Positions 9,735 through 18,626 of a stretch of DNA of 64,000 nucleotides are shown one piece after another; position 1 is the stretch's first letter, and each line of letters begins with the position of its first letter. The notes under the pieces were generated by a model that worked only from the letters and a program-made list of their open reading frames with translations, was not told the origin of the DNA and searched no databases. Both the position numbers and the translations under genes were made by a program. Source of the stretch: Bacillota bacterium (lineage in GTDB: Bacteria > Bacillota > Clostridia > Oscillospirales > Ruminococcaceae); the NCBI GenBank assembly GCA_023440965.1, contig JAEZRC010000002.1:208741-272740 (forward strand), given 5' to 3'.

Positions 9735-11723
9735 ATGCGAATAAAAAAATCACTAATAACGTTTATACTTTTGCTATCACTTATCCCTATGTTTTTCTTA
9801 TGGCTTTTCCAGACAATTTCAATATCTGATATGAAAATGAAGAATGCTGCAAAGTTTATTTCAACATCTGTATCTCAAAAAAGCAGCGTCATTACTTCTG
9901 TGATGAAAAAAGTTGAAAATAATGCAAATGAACTCGCAAAAGAAACCGATACAATAAAATTTGCTACAGCTAACTCTCAATATTCTAACGAGAAATCCAA
10001 TAATACAACAATAAACAACTATTTCAATTTATTTAAATTGAATGCAGAAATAACAATTGGTAGTAATGATAATATTAAAAATATTATACTTCTTAACAAT
10101 AAAGGCTCATTAGCTTTTTCTGCAACTCAGTTTGAAAATGGTATAGCAAAAAGACTTGGTAATGATATAAAAGTCAAGGATGGGTTTTCAGAATTTTTTA
10201 TGACTGAGCAAGCAGTTAATAATTTCCCCGCTTTTGCTTATGTTACTGAATTATATGATGAAGCAAAGGTTTACATAGGAAAGCTTATATTTATCTGTGA
10301 CACTTCTGAAATTCAGACGTTGCTAAGGACAAATAATGCTTATGAATCAACAAATATAAGTCTGGTTGATTTTTCTGGAAACATGGTTGAATTCCCTTTT
10401 ACAGAATTGATTAACTACAAAGTAAATATCAAATATAATTATATAAGATCTAAAATCACATTGGCGCTTGATAATAATAAATCATCTTTTATCAAAAGTT
10501 TTAAAGCTGAAGGGCAAAGAAAGCTTGCATATATAAAACCTTTACCTTCAATAAACTGTTCAATAGTATCAGTTACTAATAAGAGTTCTATTGTTGCTTC
10601 AAACAATATAAATTCTAATCTATTTTTGTTGCTAATAGTGTTTACAGTAATAATAACGACAACTGCTATTATATTTGCCTGTCGTTTTTCAAAACCAGTT
10701 TTTACAATAATGCATACGCTGAGCAAAAAACAGCATGGTAATAATTTTGTAAGATTCAATATTGATGCCGAGAATGAATTCGGTACAATAGGTAATTCCT
10801 TTAATGATTTGCTCAATGATATCAGTGAAAGCGAAGAAAGATATCGTCTCATTAATGAGATGAATAATAATATAGTATTTGAATATAATTTCAGGAAAGA
10901 CTATGTTTCATTTAGCAAGAATTATAATAAGATGTTTGGTTACAGACCAAAGACTGATAGATATGAGGACAGTTTCTTTACTCATGCACAGCTTCATCCA
11001 GAAGATTCACAGCGTTATCAGGATTGTCTTGAGCATGCTTTTGAGAAAAAATCAACAGCTCAGGGTGAATTCAGGTTCAAGACTATTTATGGAAGCTATG
11101 TATGGTTTCTTATTAAAGCCCAGATGTTATACGATAATGAGGAAAGACCTTATAAGATTATTGGTGTAATGGTTGACATTGATAATGCTAAGCTAAGTGA
11201 AAAAGCTTTGATTCAGCGTGCGGAATATGATTGCCTTACAGGGCTATTTAATCGTGAAACTTTTGAAAAACGACTTGCTAATGAGTTTGTTCTTTCAAAA
11301 GTCAGAAAACAGGTCAGTTCAGTAATATTTATTGATATTGACGACTTTAAGAGTTATAACGATACTTACAGCCATGCGTGTGGTGATGAAGTGCTTAAGT
11401 TTATTAGTGACACGATAAAAGACCTAGTAAGAAATTATGGCTTTGCAGGAAGATATGGCGGAGATGAATTTATAGTCTGCATAAACTCGCATGATTCAAA
11501 GGATGAAACTAAGAAGTTTGCTCAAAGTATTATTGATGTTCTTAAGGTTGGCTTTGATAGTCAGGTTATTAAGCAACATCTTATTGTAAATTGCAGTATT
11601 GGTATTTCATTCTTCTCAGAAACCGGTAATAACCTTGAGACGATTATTGATGAAGCTGATGAAGCTATGTATAAAGTTAAAAAGCACGGCAAATCAAATT
11701 ATTCAATATTTTCAGCATTTTAA
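9735..11723 (+). CDS. Membrane PAS-GGDEF diguanylate cyclase
   Basis: A 662-residue signalling protein. Order: membrane segment at about 7-28, an extracytoplasmic sensor region of about 260 residues, second membrane segment at about 293-315, a HAMP-like stretch, a PAS domain at about 372-490 (NIVFEYNF, FSKNYNKMFGY) with PAC segment, then a GGDEF domain. The active-site GGDEF is intact at 575-579, so it should make c-di-GMP from two GTP. The product-inhibition I-site is incomplete: RxxD reads Arg-Asn-Tyr-Gly. It is transcribed alone between its own promoter and a terminator. The sensed signal is unknown. Confidence 0.9.
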   Translation: MRIKKSLITFILLLSLIPMFFLWLFQTISISDMKMKNAAKFISTSVSQKSSVITSVMKKVENNANELAKETDTIKFATANSQYSNEKSNNTTINNYFNLFKLNAEITIGSNDNIKNIILLNNKGSLAFSATQFENGIAKRLGNDIKVKDGFSEFFMTEQAVNNFPAFAYVTELYDEAKVYIGKLIFICDTSEIQTLLRTNNAYESTNISLVDFSGNMVEFPFTELINYKVNIKYNYIRSKITLALDNNKSSFIKSFKAEGQRKLAYIKPLPSINCSIVSVTNKSSIVASNNINSNLFLLLIVFTVIITTTAIIFACRFSKPVFTIMHTLSKKQHGNNFVRFNIDAENEFGTIGNSFNDLLNDISESEERYRLINEMNNNIVFEYNFRKDYVSFSKNYNKMFGYRPKTDRYEDSFFTHAQLHPEDSQRYQDCLEHAFEKKSTAQGEFRFKTIYGSYVWFLIKAQMLYDNEERPYKIIGVMVDIDNAKLSEKALIQRAEYDCLTGLFNRETFEKRLANEFVLSKVRKQVSSVIFIDIDDFKSYNDTYSHACGDEVLKFISDTIKDLVRNYGFAGRYGGDEFIVCINSHDSKDETKKFAQSIIDVLKVGFDSQVIKQHLIVNCSIGISFFSETGNNLETIIDEADEAMYKVKKHGKSNYSIFSAF

Positions 11724-11758
11724 AAATAAGAGGACTTCATTAGAAGTCCTCTTATTTT
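11723..11758. terminator. Bidirectional intrinsic terminator
   Basis: Perfect long inverted repeat (AAAATAAGAGGACTTC arm, four-base ATTA loop) with an A-run before and a T-run after, between the convergent GGDEF and spore-protein genes. Confidence 0.9.
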
Positions 11759-11769
11759 ATTAAATTTAA

Positions 11770-11949
11770 CTATTTCTCTGCGTAGCCTTCAATCATTTTC
11801 TTAACCATCTGTCCGCCGATTGATCCAGCCTGCTTAGATGTCAAATCTCCATTATAACCCTGCTTTAGTGAAACGCCTACTTCGTTTGCTGATTCCATCT
11901 TCATCTGGTTTAACTTTTCTTTAGCTTGTGTTGAATAATTTGTTTTCAT
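11770..11949 (-). CDS. Alpha/beta-type small acid-soluble spore protein
   Basis: A 59-residue gene, easily missed because of its size. The translation carries both conserved family blocks: MESANEVGVSLKQGYNGDLT, which includes the Glu-Ala/Ser region cut by the germination protease GPR, and AGSIGGQMVKKMIE. Such proteins coat spore DNA, shift it to an A-like form and protect it from UV and heat, then are degraded as an amino-acid store at germination. AAGGAG lies at the right distance before the ATG. It is monocistronic. Its promoter should be read by forespore sigma G; no convincing match was found in the 140 bases upstream. Confidence 0.93.
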   Translation of the reverse strand: MKTNYSTQAKEKLNQMKMESANEVGVSLKQGYNGDLTSKQAGSIGGQMVKKMIEGYAEK

Positions 11950-12089
11950 TTGTACTACACTCCTTAATAAATTTTAGGTTATTGGGGTTTGCAATAATAG
12001 TATAACTCTCAGATTAATTTATATTACAGGTAATAATTTTCAAATCAATCAAATTTTTCTTGATTTAAGAATTTAAAAATAATAACAAA

Positions 12090-12130
12090 AACACCTTTGA
12101 GCTACTATATAAATAGTATGTTCAAAGGTG
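12090..12130 (-). terminator. Terminator of the FAD-dependent dehydrogenase gene
   Basis: On the minus strand CACCTTTGA...TCAAAGGTG (arms 12092-12100 and 12122-12130, with an inner TACTAT/ATAGTA stem) is followed by TTTTTGTTATT. Confidence 0.8.
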
Positions 12131-12140
12131 ATTGATTTAT

Positions 12141-13727
12141 TTATGGTGCATATGTTTCCATAATTTTTAAAGCAATTCGAATTCCGTCAACGGATGCGCT
12201 CATTATTCCACCTGCATATCCAGCACCTTCACCGCATGGATATAGATTTTTCGTTGAAATTGATTCGAAATTTTCGTTTCGTCTTATTCGTATAGGTGAG
12301 GAGGTTCTCGTTTCAGGAGCAGTCAGAATTGCTGATGTATCACCAAAGCATCTCATTTGTGAAGAGAATTTTCTGATGCCGATTTTCATCATGTCTGCAA
12401 TTTCTTTTGGGAAAAGTTTATTGAAATCACATTTTTCTACTCCACGCTGATAAGATGGTTTAATGATGCTTTTTGAAAATCTGGAATCATTTAAGAATGT
12501 GCCGACATCAGTAGCGGGAGCAGAATAATTACTTCCAGCCAATTTGAAAGCTTTTTGCTCAAGCTTCTTTGCAAATTCAAGCCCTGCAAGTGGCTCATTT
12601 CCGAAATCTTTTTCAGAAACTGAAACAACAAGAGCTGAATTTGCATTTTCTTGATTTCGCAAAAATTCGCTCATACCATTTGTTACAGCACTATTCTCTT
12701 CACTTGCTGCAGGCACAACAAAACCACCAGGACACATACAGAAGGTGTAAACAGCCCGTCCGTCTTTTTCTCTGTGTGAAAGCTGATATTCACCAACAGG
12801 GAGAAGGGAATTGCCAGTATGCTTCCCATAAAGGCTGTTATCAACATCACGCTGAAGGTGTTCAATTCTTGCACCAACCGAAAAAGGTTTGTTTTCAATA
12901 AAAATTCCTTTTTCAAGTAACTTTACAAATGTATTCCTTGCACTGTGACCGATAGCAAGAACGAGTGCTTGACAATTAATATACTTTCCGTTTGATGATA
13001 CAGAAACCAACGTGTCATTTTTAATTTCAAATTCATCAATTTCTGAGTTGAAACAGACTTTTCCGCCAAGTGAAATTATCCGCTCTCTTATAGCTTTAAC
13101 AACATTTCGAAGATTATCTGTGCCGATGTGTGGTTTTGATTTTGAAAGTATTTCCTTTGGAGCACCCATTTCAACAAATTCTTCAAGAACATACCTACAA
13201 AGTGGATCATTTATTCTTGTTGTGAGCTTGCCGTCAGAAAATGTACCAGCACCACCTTCGCCAAACTGAACATTTGAATTTGTGTTAAGTTTTCCGCCAT
13301 TCCAGAACTCATGTACTGTTCTTACTCGTTCTTCAATAGCTTCACCTTTTTCAAAAATTATAGGGTTATAGCCGTATTCGGCGAGAACAAGACCAGCAAA
13401 CATTCCAGCAGGGCCAAATCCAGCTATTACGATTTCCCCATCACGCTTGTTTTTTGATATAACAGGAGAAAGCCTATTGCTCTCAACATAAGAGCAACAG
13501 GCATTTTTGTTACATATTTTTTTCTCAAGTTCAGGATTTCTGAGGGTAACAATAATCGAATGAACAAAATGAATATCGTTTTGCTTTCGTGCATCAAGTG
13601 AAGTTTTATAAATTGAAGCATCAGAAACTTCCGAAAAACTCAAATCAATTTTTTTCAAAGCCTTACTAATAATACTATCTTTATCACAATCAAGTGAGGC
13701 TTTAATCTGTTGAATAATAAACGGCAT
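12141..13727 (-). CDS. NAD(P)/FAD-dependent dehydrogenase (COG2509-type)
   Basis: A 528-residue cytoplasmic flavoprotein. An N-terminal region of about 95 residues precedes the dinucleotide-binding motif AGFGPAGMFAG, followed by FGEGGAGTFSDGKLTTR and a C-terminal FAD-binding GEGAGYAGGI. This architecture matches the widespread family annotated as uncharacterised FAD-dependent dehydrogenase. The substrate is unknown. It follows the cdaA-cdaR pair by 24 bases and may belong to the same transcript, which would end at the terminator at 12090-12130. Confidence 0.85.
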   Translation of the reverse strand: MPFIIQQIKASLDCDKDSIISKALKKIDLSFSEVSDASIYKTSLDARKQNDIHFVHSIIVTLRNPELEKKICNKNACCSYVESNRLSPVISKNKRDGEIVIAGFGPAGMFAGLVLAEYGYNPIIFEKGEAIEERVRTVHEFWNGGKLNTNSNVQFGEGGAGTFSDGKLTTRINDPLCRYVLEEFVEMGAPKEILSKSKPHIGTDNLRNVVKAIRERIISLGGKVCFNSEIDEFEIKNDTLVSVSSNGKYINCQALVLAIGHSARNTFVKLLEKGIFIENKPFSVGARIEHLQRDVDNSLYGKHTGNSLLPVGEYQLSHREKDGRAVYTFCMCPGGFVVPAASEENSAVTNGMSEFLRNQENANSALVVSVSEKDFGNEPLAGLEFAKKLEQKAFKLAGSNYSAPATDVGTFLNDSRFSKSIIKPSYQRGVEKCDFNKLFPKEIADMMKIGIRKFSSQMRCFGDTSAILTAPETRTSSPIRIRRNENFESISTKNLYPCGEGAGYAGGIMSASVDGIRIALKIMETYAP

Positions 13728-13751
13728 ATTTCTCCTTTAAAGCTTATAGTA

Positions 13752-15023
13752 TTATTTATCCGACACACTTATAGTAGCATTATAGTTGCCATAAGCCCAG
13801 ATATTATGATACTGTGGTGAATATATCTGAACAGGCATACTGTAAGTTGATTGATTAAGGTTAGCTTCCAATAGATCAATTTCAGCGATAACATTAGAGG
13901 CTGTAATTTTATCAATTACACTCTTCGGACCGATAAGCTTAATGTTCCAGATGTTGTTTGTCTTTATTTTAATATTAAATTTTGAAGGAGCGTTTACAAC
14001 GAAAATCTTACTTTTGTCAAGTGTAATAGTCTTTGATGAGTAATTAACCCAGTCAAAGTTTACATTAATGGACGAATAACCTGAAAGATTTTTGTACTTT
14101 TCAGGTAGTTCAACATTATAAACAAATGAAGAATTTAAATCAACACTGTGAAGATTGAGATAGCCAAGATGAACTTCTCCAAGATCCCTGATTGAATTAA
14201 CAGGTGCTGCAATATCAATTTTGCTCTTTGAAAGTGAATATTTTAAGGAAGATAAATCGAAATCTGGCGGGGCATTCTGAATACCGAGCTTAAATGGTAA
14301 TGACTTCTGCATTAAAATCGGTATTCGTAATTCAATTTTATTTGTATTAAAATTAAGATTTTCCTTACTCATTATGGTTTCACCATTATATACAACAATG
14401 CTTGCTTCACTGATTATAAGGGATTCGCTGAGAGATTTCTTTTCTTCAGTCCTTGCAACAACTTTTGTTATTTTTTCGATTTCCTCTTTTGGACCTTTTA
14501 CTTTTATTGTGTTTGGGTTAACTGTAATAGGCTCAATAAGATATCCGCTCGCAACAGTAATATTAGGCGCTTCGACTTCAATAGGGAATTCCTTTTCAAT
14601 AATACTATCGAACTTAACTTTAATCTTTGATGGGCTAATATTCTTAATATCAAAGTTTGTCTTCTTCTTTGATACAATTTTAACTTCAAGTTCGTATTCA
14701 CCCGGCTTATTTACGTTGCTGTCAACAATAAGCTGTGCCTGTAGGTCTTCAGCCGATAAATCGCCAATGTTGTATCTTTTCCCGAAAATTCTTACGGAAA
14801 TCTCTTTTTTATCAATATTAACAGGTCTGAGTCCGAAATCTTCGGCGGCAGTGCCTTTTGTTACGATAGGTACAACAGGAACGTTATTAATGGTTCTTGT
14901 CACCGTCGGATATAATGTGACAGATATTATAAACCATATAAGTACTGCAAGCACAACAGCGTAAATTTTGAGGACAATATCATTTGTGGTATTTGTGAGA
15001 AATTTGATTTTCTTTAATTTCAT
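13752..15023 (-). CDS. cdaR: YbbR-domain regulator of c-di-AMP synthase
   Basis: A 423-residue membrane-anchored protein: one membrane segment at about 18-40, then several extracytoplasmic YbbR repeats (KEISVRIFGKR, YLIEPITVNPNTIKVKGPK and later copies). CdaR proteins bind CdaA at the membrane and tune cyclic di-AMP production. It overlaps the end of cdaA by four bases (ATGA), a sign of translational coupling and of a shared function. The usual third partner, glmM, is elsewhere in this window (23224) rather than adjacent. Confidence 0.88.
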   Translation of the reverse strand: MKLKKIKFLTNTTNDIVLKIYAVVLAVLIWFIISVTLYPTVTRTINNVPVVPIVTKGTAAEDFGLRPVNIDKKEISVRIFGKRYNIGDLSAEDLQAQLIVDSNVNKPGEYELEVKIVSKKKTNFDIKNISPSKIKVKFDSIIEKEFPIEVEAPNITVASGYLIEPITVNPNTIKVKGPKEEIEKITKVVARTEEKKSLSESLIISEASIVVYNGETIMSKENLNFNTNKIELRIPILMQKSLPFKLGIQNAPPDFDLSSLKYSLSKSKIDIAAPVNSIRDLGEVHLGYLNLHSVDLNSSFVYNVELPEKYKNLSGYSSINVNFDWVNYSSKTITLDKSKIFVVNAPSKFNIKIKTNNIWNIKLIGPKSVIDKITASNVIAEIDLLEANLNQSTYSMPVQIYSPQYHNIWAYGNYNATISVSDK

Positions 15024-15904
15024 TTTGTCTTCACCTTCCCACGGAAAATTTTTCTAGCTCTTGTTGATTTATCATCAGGTTGCTTTTCTGGGATAAGCTT
15101 GGACTTTAAGAGCTGTAATAAATTATCTTTGGTAAAGCCTCGCGTGAGCTGACCTTCTTCAGCAATAGAAATAACTCCTGTTTCTTCAGAAACAACGATA
15201 ATAATGGCATCTGAATTTTCACTCATACCAATAGCAGCACGGTGTCTTGAACCGAGAGTTTTTGTAATGAGTTCTTCCTTCTGCGGCTTAGGAAGGAAGC
15301 ATCCGGCAGCATGAACACGTCCGTCGCGGATAATAACAGCACCATCGTGAAGAGGAGTATTCGGAAAAAATATATTTTCAAGAACAGCGGAACTCGGCTT
15401 AGCATTAATAATTGTACCCGTATCAATCTGTTCGCCAAGTTTAGTCAGTCTTTCTATAACAATAAGCGCACCTGTTTTAGTTGCAGAAAGGTCAACAGAG
15501 GCATCTACTATTGCACGTATTGCCTCTTCCCATCTGTAAACCATTGCATCACTTGAATCCGAACCTAAAGAGAAAACATTAAAATTCGAAACTTTTGCTC
15601 GTCCCATTTTTTCAAGTGCACGTCGTAATTCAGGCTGAAACATGATAATAATTGCAAGAATACCCCATTGAAAGAAATTATGAAGTAAAAATCCCATCGT
15701 TTTCAGCTCTAGCTTGTCCACGATGAAATAAGCAACGCATAATAATGCAATACCTTTAATCAACTGTTCCGCACGCGTTTCTTTAATAAGTTTTATGCCT
15801 TTGTATAAAAGATAAGAGAGAATGATCATATCAATAATGTCAGCTATTGATATAGATTTTACTACGCTTGATATATTACTGAAAACATCTATAATATAAT
15901 TCAT
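15020..15904 (-). CDS. cdaA: Membrane diadenylate cyclase
   Basis: Makes cyclic di-AMP from two ATP; this second messenger controls potassium and osmolyte balance and cell-wall homeostasis. The 294-residue protein has three N-terminal membrane segments (within residues 20-90) and the DAC domain with Asp187-Gly-Ala (DGA) and Arg220-His-Arg (RHR) catalytic motifs. It is first in the operon with cdaR and probably the FAD dehydrogenase. A TTGACA-like -35 element overlaps the hairpin at 15957-15984 upstream. Confidence 0.95.
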   Translation of the reverse strand: MNYIIDVFSNISSVVKSISIADIIDMIILSYLLYKGIKLIKETRAEQLIKGIALLCVAYFIVDKLELKTMGFLLHNFFQWGILAIIIMFQPELRRALEKMGRAKVSNFNVFSLGSDSSDAMVYRWEEAIRAIVDASVDLSATKTGALIVIERLTKLGEQIDTGTIINAKPSSAVLENIFFPNTPLHDGAVIIRDGRVHAAGCFLPKPQKEELITKTLGSRHRAAIGMSENSDAIIIVVSEETGVISIAEEGQLTRGFTKDNLLQLLKSKLIPEKQPDDKSTRARKIFRGKVKTK

Positions 15905-15956
15905 ACTTCACTTCCCTTTGTTTTATACTGCAATAATTAATAAAATCTTTAGTTTT

Positions 15957-15984
15957 GCGGGCTATATTGTCAAAGATAGCCCGC
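15957..15984. repeat. Perfect 9-bp hairpin between cysteine desulfurase gene and cdaA
   Basis: GCGGGCTAT (15957-15965) and ATAGCCCGC (15976-15984) flank a 10-base loop. Neither strand has a T-run after it, so it is not a textbook terminator. On the minus strand its loop contains a TTGACA, so the hairpin may mask or mark the cdaA promoter. Confidence 0.55.
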
Positions 15985-16043
15985 TAATATATATTGATAC
16001 GTATATTAATTTTAACACATAATTGAATAAATACAAGTAAATA

Positions 16044-17183
16044 TCAAAAAAATGTTGAGATTTTTTTGATTGCATTTACAAGCATGATAACTTCTTGTTC
16101 AGTGTTGAATGAAGAGGGTGCAAACCTTACCGTACCCTTATCATCTGTTCCATTACATATGTGAGCAAGTATAGCACAATGCAGACCACCACGAAGTGCA
16201 AAACCTGCCTGGTCAAGCTGTGATGCAAGTTCTTCTGCAGTCAGATAATCAAGATTAAACGAAACAATAGGAACATAATTACAGTTCCTTTTCCGGTAAA
16301 TTCTTAATCCTTTGATTTTTGAAGCTTTCTTTATGAATAAATTACATAGTGAATTTTCGTGCTCAAAAATTTTATTAAGTGTTTTTTTATTTATATAACT
16401 AAGACCTGCTCCAAGTGAAAGAATTCCAACAGTGTTCAACGTTCCACTTTCAAGTCTTTCAGGCATAAAATCAGGTTGTTCAAGCTTGTCGGAGGTTGTT
16501 CCTGTTCCGCCCTCAACAATAGTTGAAATGGGATATTTCCCATCAGAAATTAATAGTCCTGTTCCTGTAGTACCATAAAGCCCTTTGTGACCTGCAGTAC
16601 ACAAAAAGTTGAATCCATCAGCCATTTTAAGTGGGATAACACCACATGCCTGCGCTCCGTCAGCAATATAGCAAAGATCATACTTTCTGCATAGCTTGGC
16701 AATTTTCTTGTAGGGAAGAACCTGGCCTGTAACATTACTTGCTATTGTGCAGGCGATAGCTTTTGTTTCAGGAGTAATAAGTTTCTCAAAATTTTCTATT
16801 GTGACATCATCGTTTTCATCAACTTCAGCAATACTGAAGGTACAGTTCTTGCCTGATAAAGCATAAGCAGGTCTTGCAACAGAATTATGCTCAAGGGAGG
16901 AAACAATAATATGACCTCCGTCAGCCATTATACCCTTTATTGCAAGATTTAAAGCATAGGTGCAGTTTTGCGTAAAAACAATATTTTCAATATTAGCGCC
17001 GAAAAATTCTGCACATTGTGCTCTTGTCTTAAAAACCTCCTCTGCAACTCTAAGTGAATATCTGTGACCGCTCCTGCCTGGATTCCCTCCATATATCAGT
17101 ACAGCTTTGTTTACCGCCCTCTGAACTGAAGGCGGCTTCGGGAAGGTTGTGGCAGCATTATCAAAATAAATCATATCTGCCAC
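16044..17183 (-). CDS. Cysteine desulfurase family protein (PLP-dependent)
   Basis: A 379-residue class V aminotransferase. It has YFDNAATTFPKP at the start, AGHKGLYGTTG with the PLP-binding lysine, and RGGLHCAILAH with a cysteine positioned for persulfide formation. Such enzymes take sulfur (or selenium) from cysteine and hand it to acceptor proteins for Fe-S clusters, tRNA thiolation or selenium use. It lies two bases after the small DUF3343 gene, a pairing common in Clostridia. No SufU/IscU scaffold is adjacent, so the sulfur acceptor is unclear. Confidence 0.88.
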   Translation of the reverse strand: MADMIYFDNAATTFPKPPSVQRAVNKAVLIYGGNPGRSGHRYSLRVAEEVFKTRAQCAEFFGANIENIVFTQNCTYALNLAIKGIMADGGHIIVSSLEHNSVARPAYALSGKNCTFSIAEVDENDDVTIENFEKLITPETKAIACTIASNVTGQVLPYKKIAKLCRKYDLCYIADGAQACGVIPLKMADGFNFLCTAGHKGLYGTTGTGLLISDGKYPISTIVEGGTGTTSDKLEQPDFMPERLESGTLNTVGILSLGAGLSYINKKTLNKIFEHENSLCNLFIKKASKIKGLRIYRKRNCNYVPIVSFNLDYLTAEELASQLDQAGFALRGGLHCAILAHICNGTDDKGTVRFAPSSFNTEQEVIMLVNAIKKISTFF

Positions 17184-17185
17184 CT

Positions 17186-17434
17186 CTATACTTGCATATA
17201 ATCTTTTACTGTTATATTCTCTGAAGCAAGAATAGATAGTATAAGATTAATGTCATTTTTAACACGAATGCTGTATCCGCACCCTTTGGACAAGTCTTTT
17301 GGAGTTCTCTCTATTTCACAATAATACCCAATGCTGTTAAGCAGATTTTTTGCTTTTATAGCGTAGGTAATTGAGGTTAGTGCAATCAAATGCTTATTGT
17401 TATACAGACCGTTCAAATTATTCACCTCTTGCAT
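17186..17434 (-). CDS. DUF3343 small protein
   Basis: An 82-residue protein with the DUF3343 pattern: a beta-alpha start around ALTSITYAIKAKNLL, then GCGYSIRV with a single central Cys. It is co-transcribed with the cysteine desulfurase gene two bases downstream. Members of this family are repeatedly found beside sulfur or selenium mobilisation genes and may receive the persulfide on that cysteine; this is inference. The start is the ATG at 17434. Confidence 0.75.
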   Translation of the reverse strand: MQEVNNLNGLYNNKHLIALTSITYAIKAKNLLNSIGYYCEIERTPKDLSKGCGYSIRVKNDINLILSILASENITVKDYMQV

Positions 17435-17481
17435 ATTATGGATATACTCTATAATATGCAGAAGTGACAGTTTTGGTATAG

Positions 17482-17949
17482 CTAATTCAAGAAGCAGATA
17501 GCACTGGCACTGATACCAGCTTCCTGTCCTGTAAAACCAAGATGTTCTTCTGTTGTTGCTTTGACTGAAATCTGATTGATATTAATAGAGCAAGCAACAG
17601 CAATATTTTCTCTCATTTTATCAATATATGGTGCAAGTTTTGGATTCTGTGCAATAATTGTGGAATCAATATTGTTTATTTCATATCCGCTGCTTTTTAT
17701 AAGTTCACATACTTTTTTTAAAAGTTCAATGCTGTCAGCATTTTTATATTCAGGATCATTGTCTGGGAAGTGCTTACCGATGTCACCGAGTGCACACGCA
17801 CCAAGAAGAGCATCCATAATAGCATGTACAAGTACATCAGCATCAGAATGCCCGAGTAGTCCTTTTGTATGCGGAATATCCACACCACCGAGAATCAGCT
17901 TTCTTCCTTTAACAAGTCGGTGTACGTCGTAGCCTTGACCTATTCTCAT
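17482..17949 (-). CDS. ispF: 2-C-methyl-D-erythritol 2,4-cyclodiphosphate synthase
   Basis: Fifth step of the non-mevalonate (MEP) isoprenoid pathway. The 155-residue protein has the usual length, metal ligands Asp8 and His10 in GYDVHRL, the HSDADV motif and the C-terminal [10 protein letters not shown]. Its start overlaps the end of ispD by four bases, so the two are translationally coupled. Confidence 0.95.
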   Translation of the reverse strand: MRIGQGYDVHRLVKGRKLILGGVDIPHTKGLLGHSDADVLVHAIMDALLGACALGDIGKHFPDNDPEYKNADSIELLKKVCELIKSSGYEINNIDSTIIAQNPKLAPYIDKMRENIAVACSININQISVKATTEEHLGFTGQEAGISASAICFLN

Positions 17950-18626
17950 TTAGACACTTCCTTTAATAAATTTTCAGCAAGCTTAATATCATCTGGCGTT
18001 GTGATTTTAATATTAGAGTATTCACCAATTGTCATAAAAACCTTATATCCGATATTCTCAACAAGCTGACAATCGTCAGTGAAATCATGACCACTTTTTA
18101 TAGCACCTTCAACACTCTCTGTGTATAGATTTTTCTCAAAAACCTGTGGTGTCTGTGTTATATAAAGAGTATCTCTTTCGGGTGTATTTATTATAAACCC
18201 ATTTTGAACAACCTTTATTGTATCCTTGACGGGAACACCAACAGTTGTCGCACTATATAGCTTAACATTTTGAATAAGCTGTTCAATAACACTTTTGCTG
18301 ATAAGTGGTCTTGCACCATCATGTATTGCAACATAATCGCTTTTCTCATCAACCAGCTTAAATCCGTTGAAAACTGATTGTTGACGCGTTTCGCCACCAA
18401 CAGTAATCTTGATTTTCTTATTGAAATTGTATTTTGCAACAAGTTTTCTCATTGCTTCAAAACTATCAGTACTTGTTACAACTATTATCTCACATATTTC
18501 ATTAATATTATCAAAAGCTTTTATTGAACGAATAATAACAGGAATTCCGCATAGCTCAATAAATTGCTTGTTTATGCCATTCATTCGCGAACTCTTACCA
18601 CCGGAAACTATTATCACAGAAAGCAT
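17946..18626 (-). CDS. ispD: 2-C-methyl-D-erythritol 4-phosphate cytidylyltransferase
   Basis: Third step of the MEP pathway: couples CTP to methylerythritol phosphate. The 226-residue protein carries the CTP-binding [20 protein letters not shown] and a late TDDCQL. Its ATG shares one base with the pheA stop (TAATG), so it is coupled to pheA upstream and to ispF downstream. Confidence 0.95.
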   Translation of the reverse strand: MLSVIIVSGGKSSRMNGINKQFIELCGIPVIIRSIKAFDNINEICEIIVVTSTDSFEAMRKLVAKYNFNKKIKITVGGETRQQSVFNGFKLVDEKSDYVAIHDGARPLISKSVIEQLIQNVKLYSATTVGVPVKDTIKVVQNGFIINTPERDTLYITQTPQVFEKNLYTESVEGAIKSGHDFTDDCQLVENIGYKVFMTIGEYSNIKITTPDDIKLAENLLKEVSK

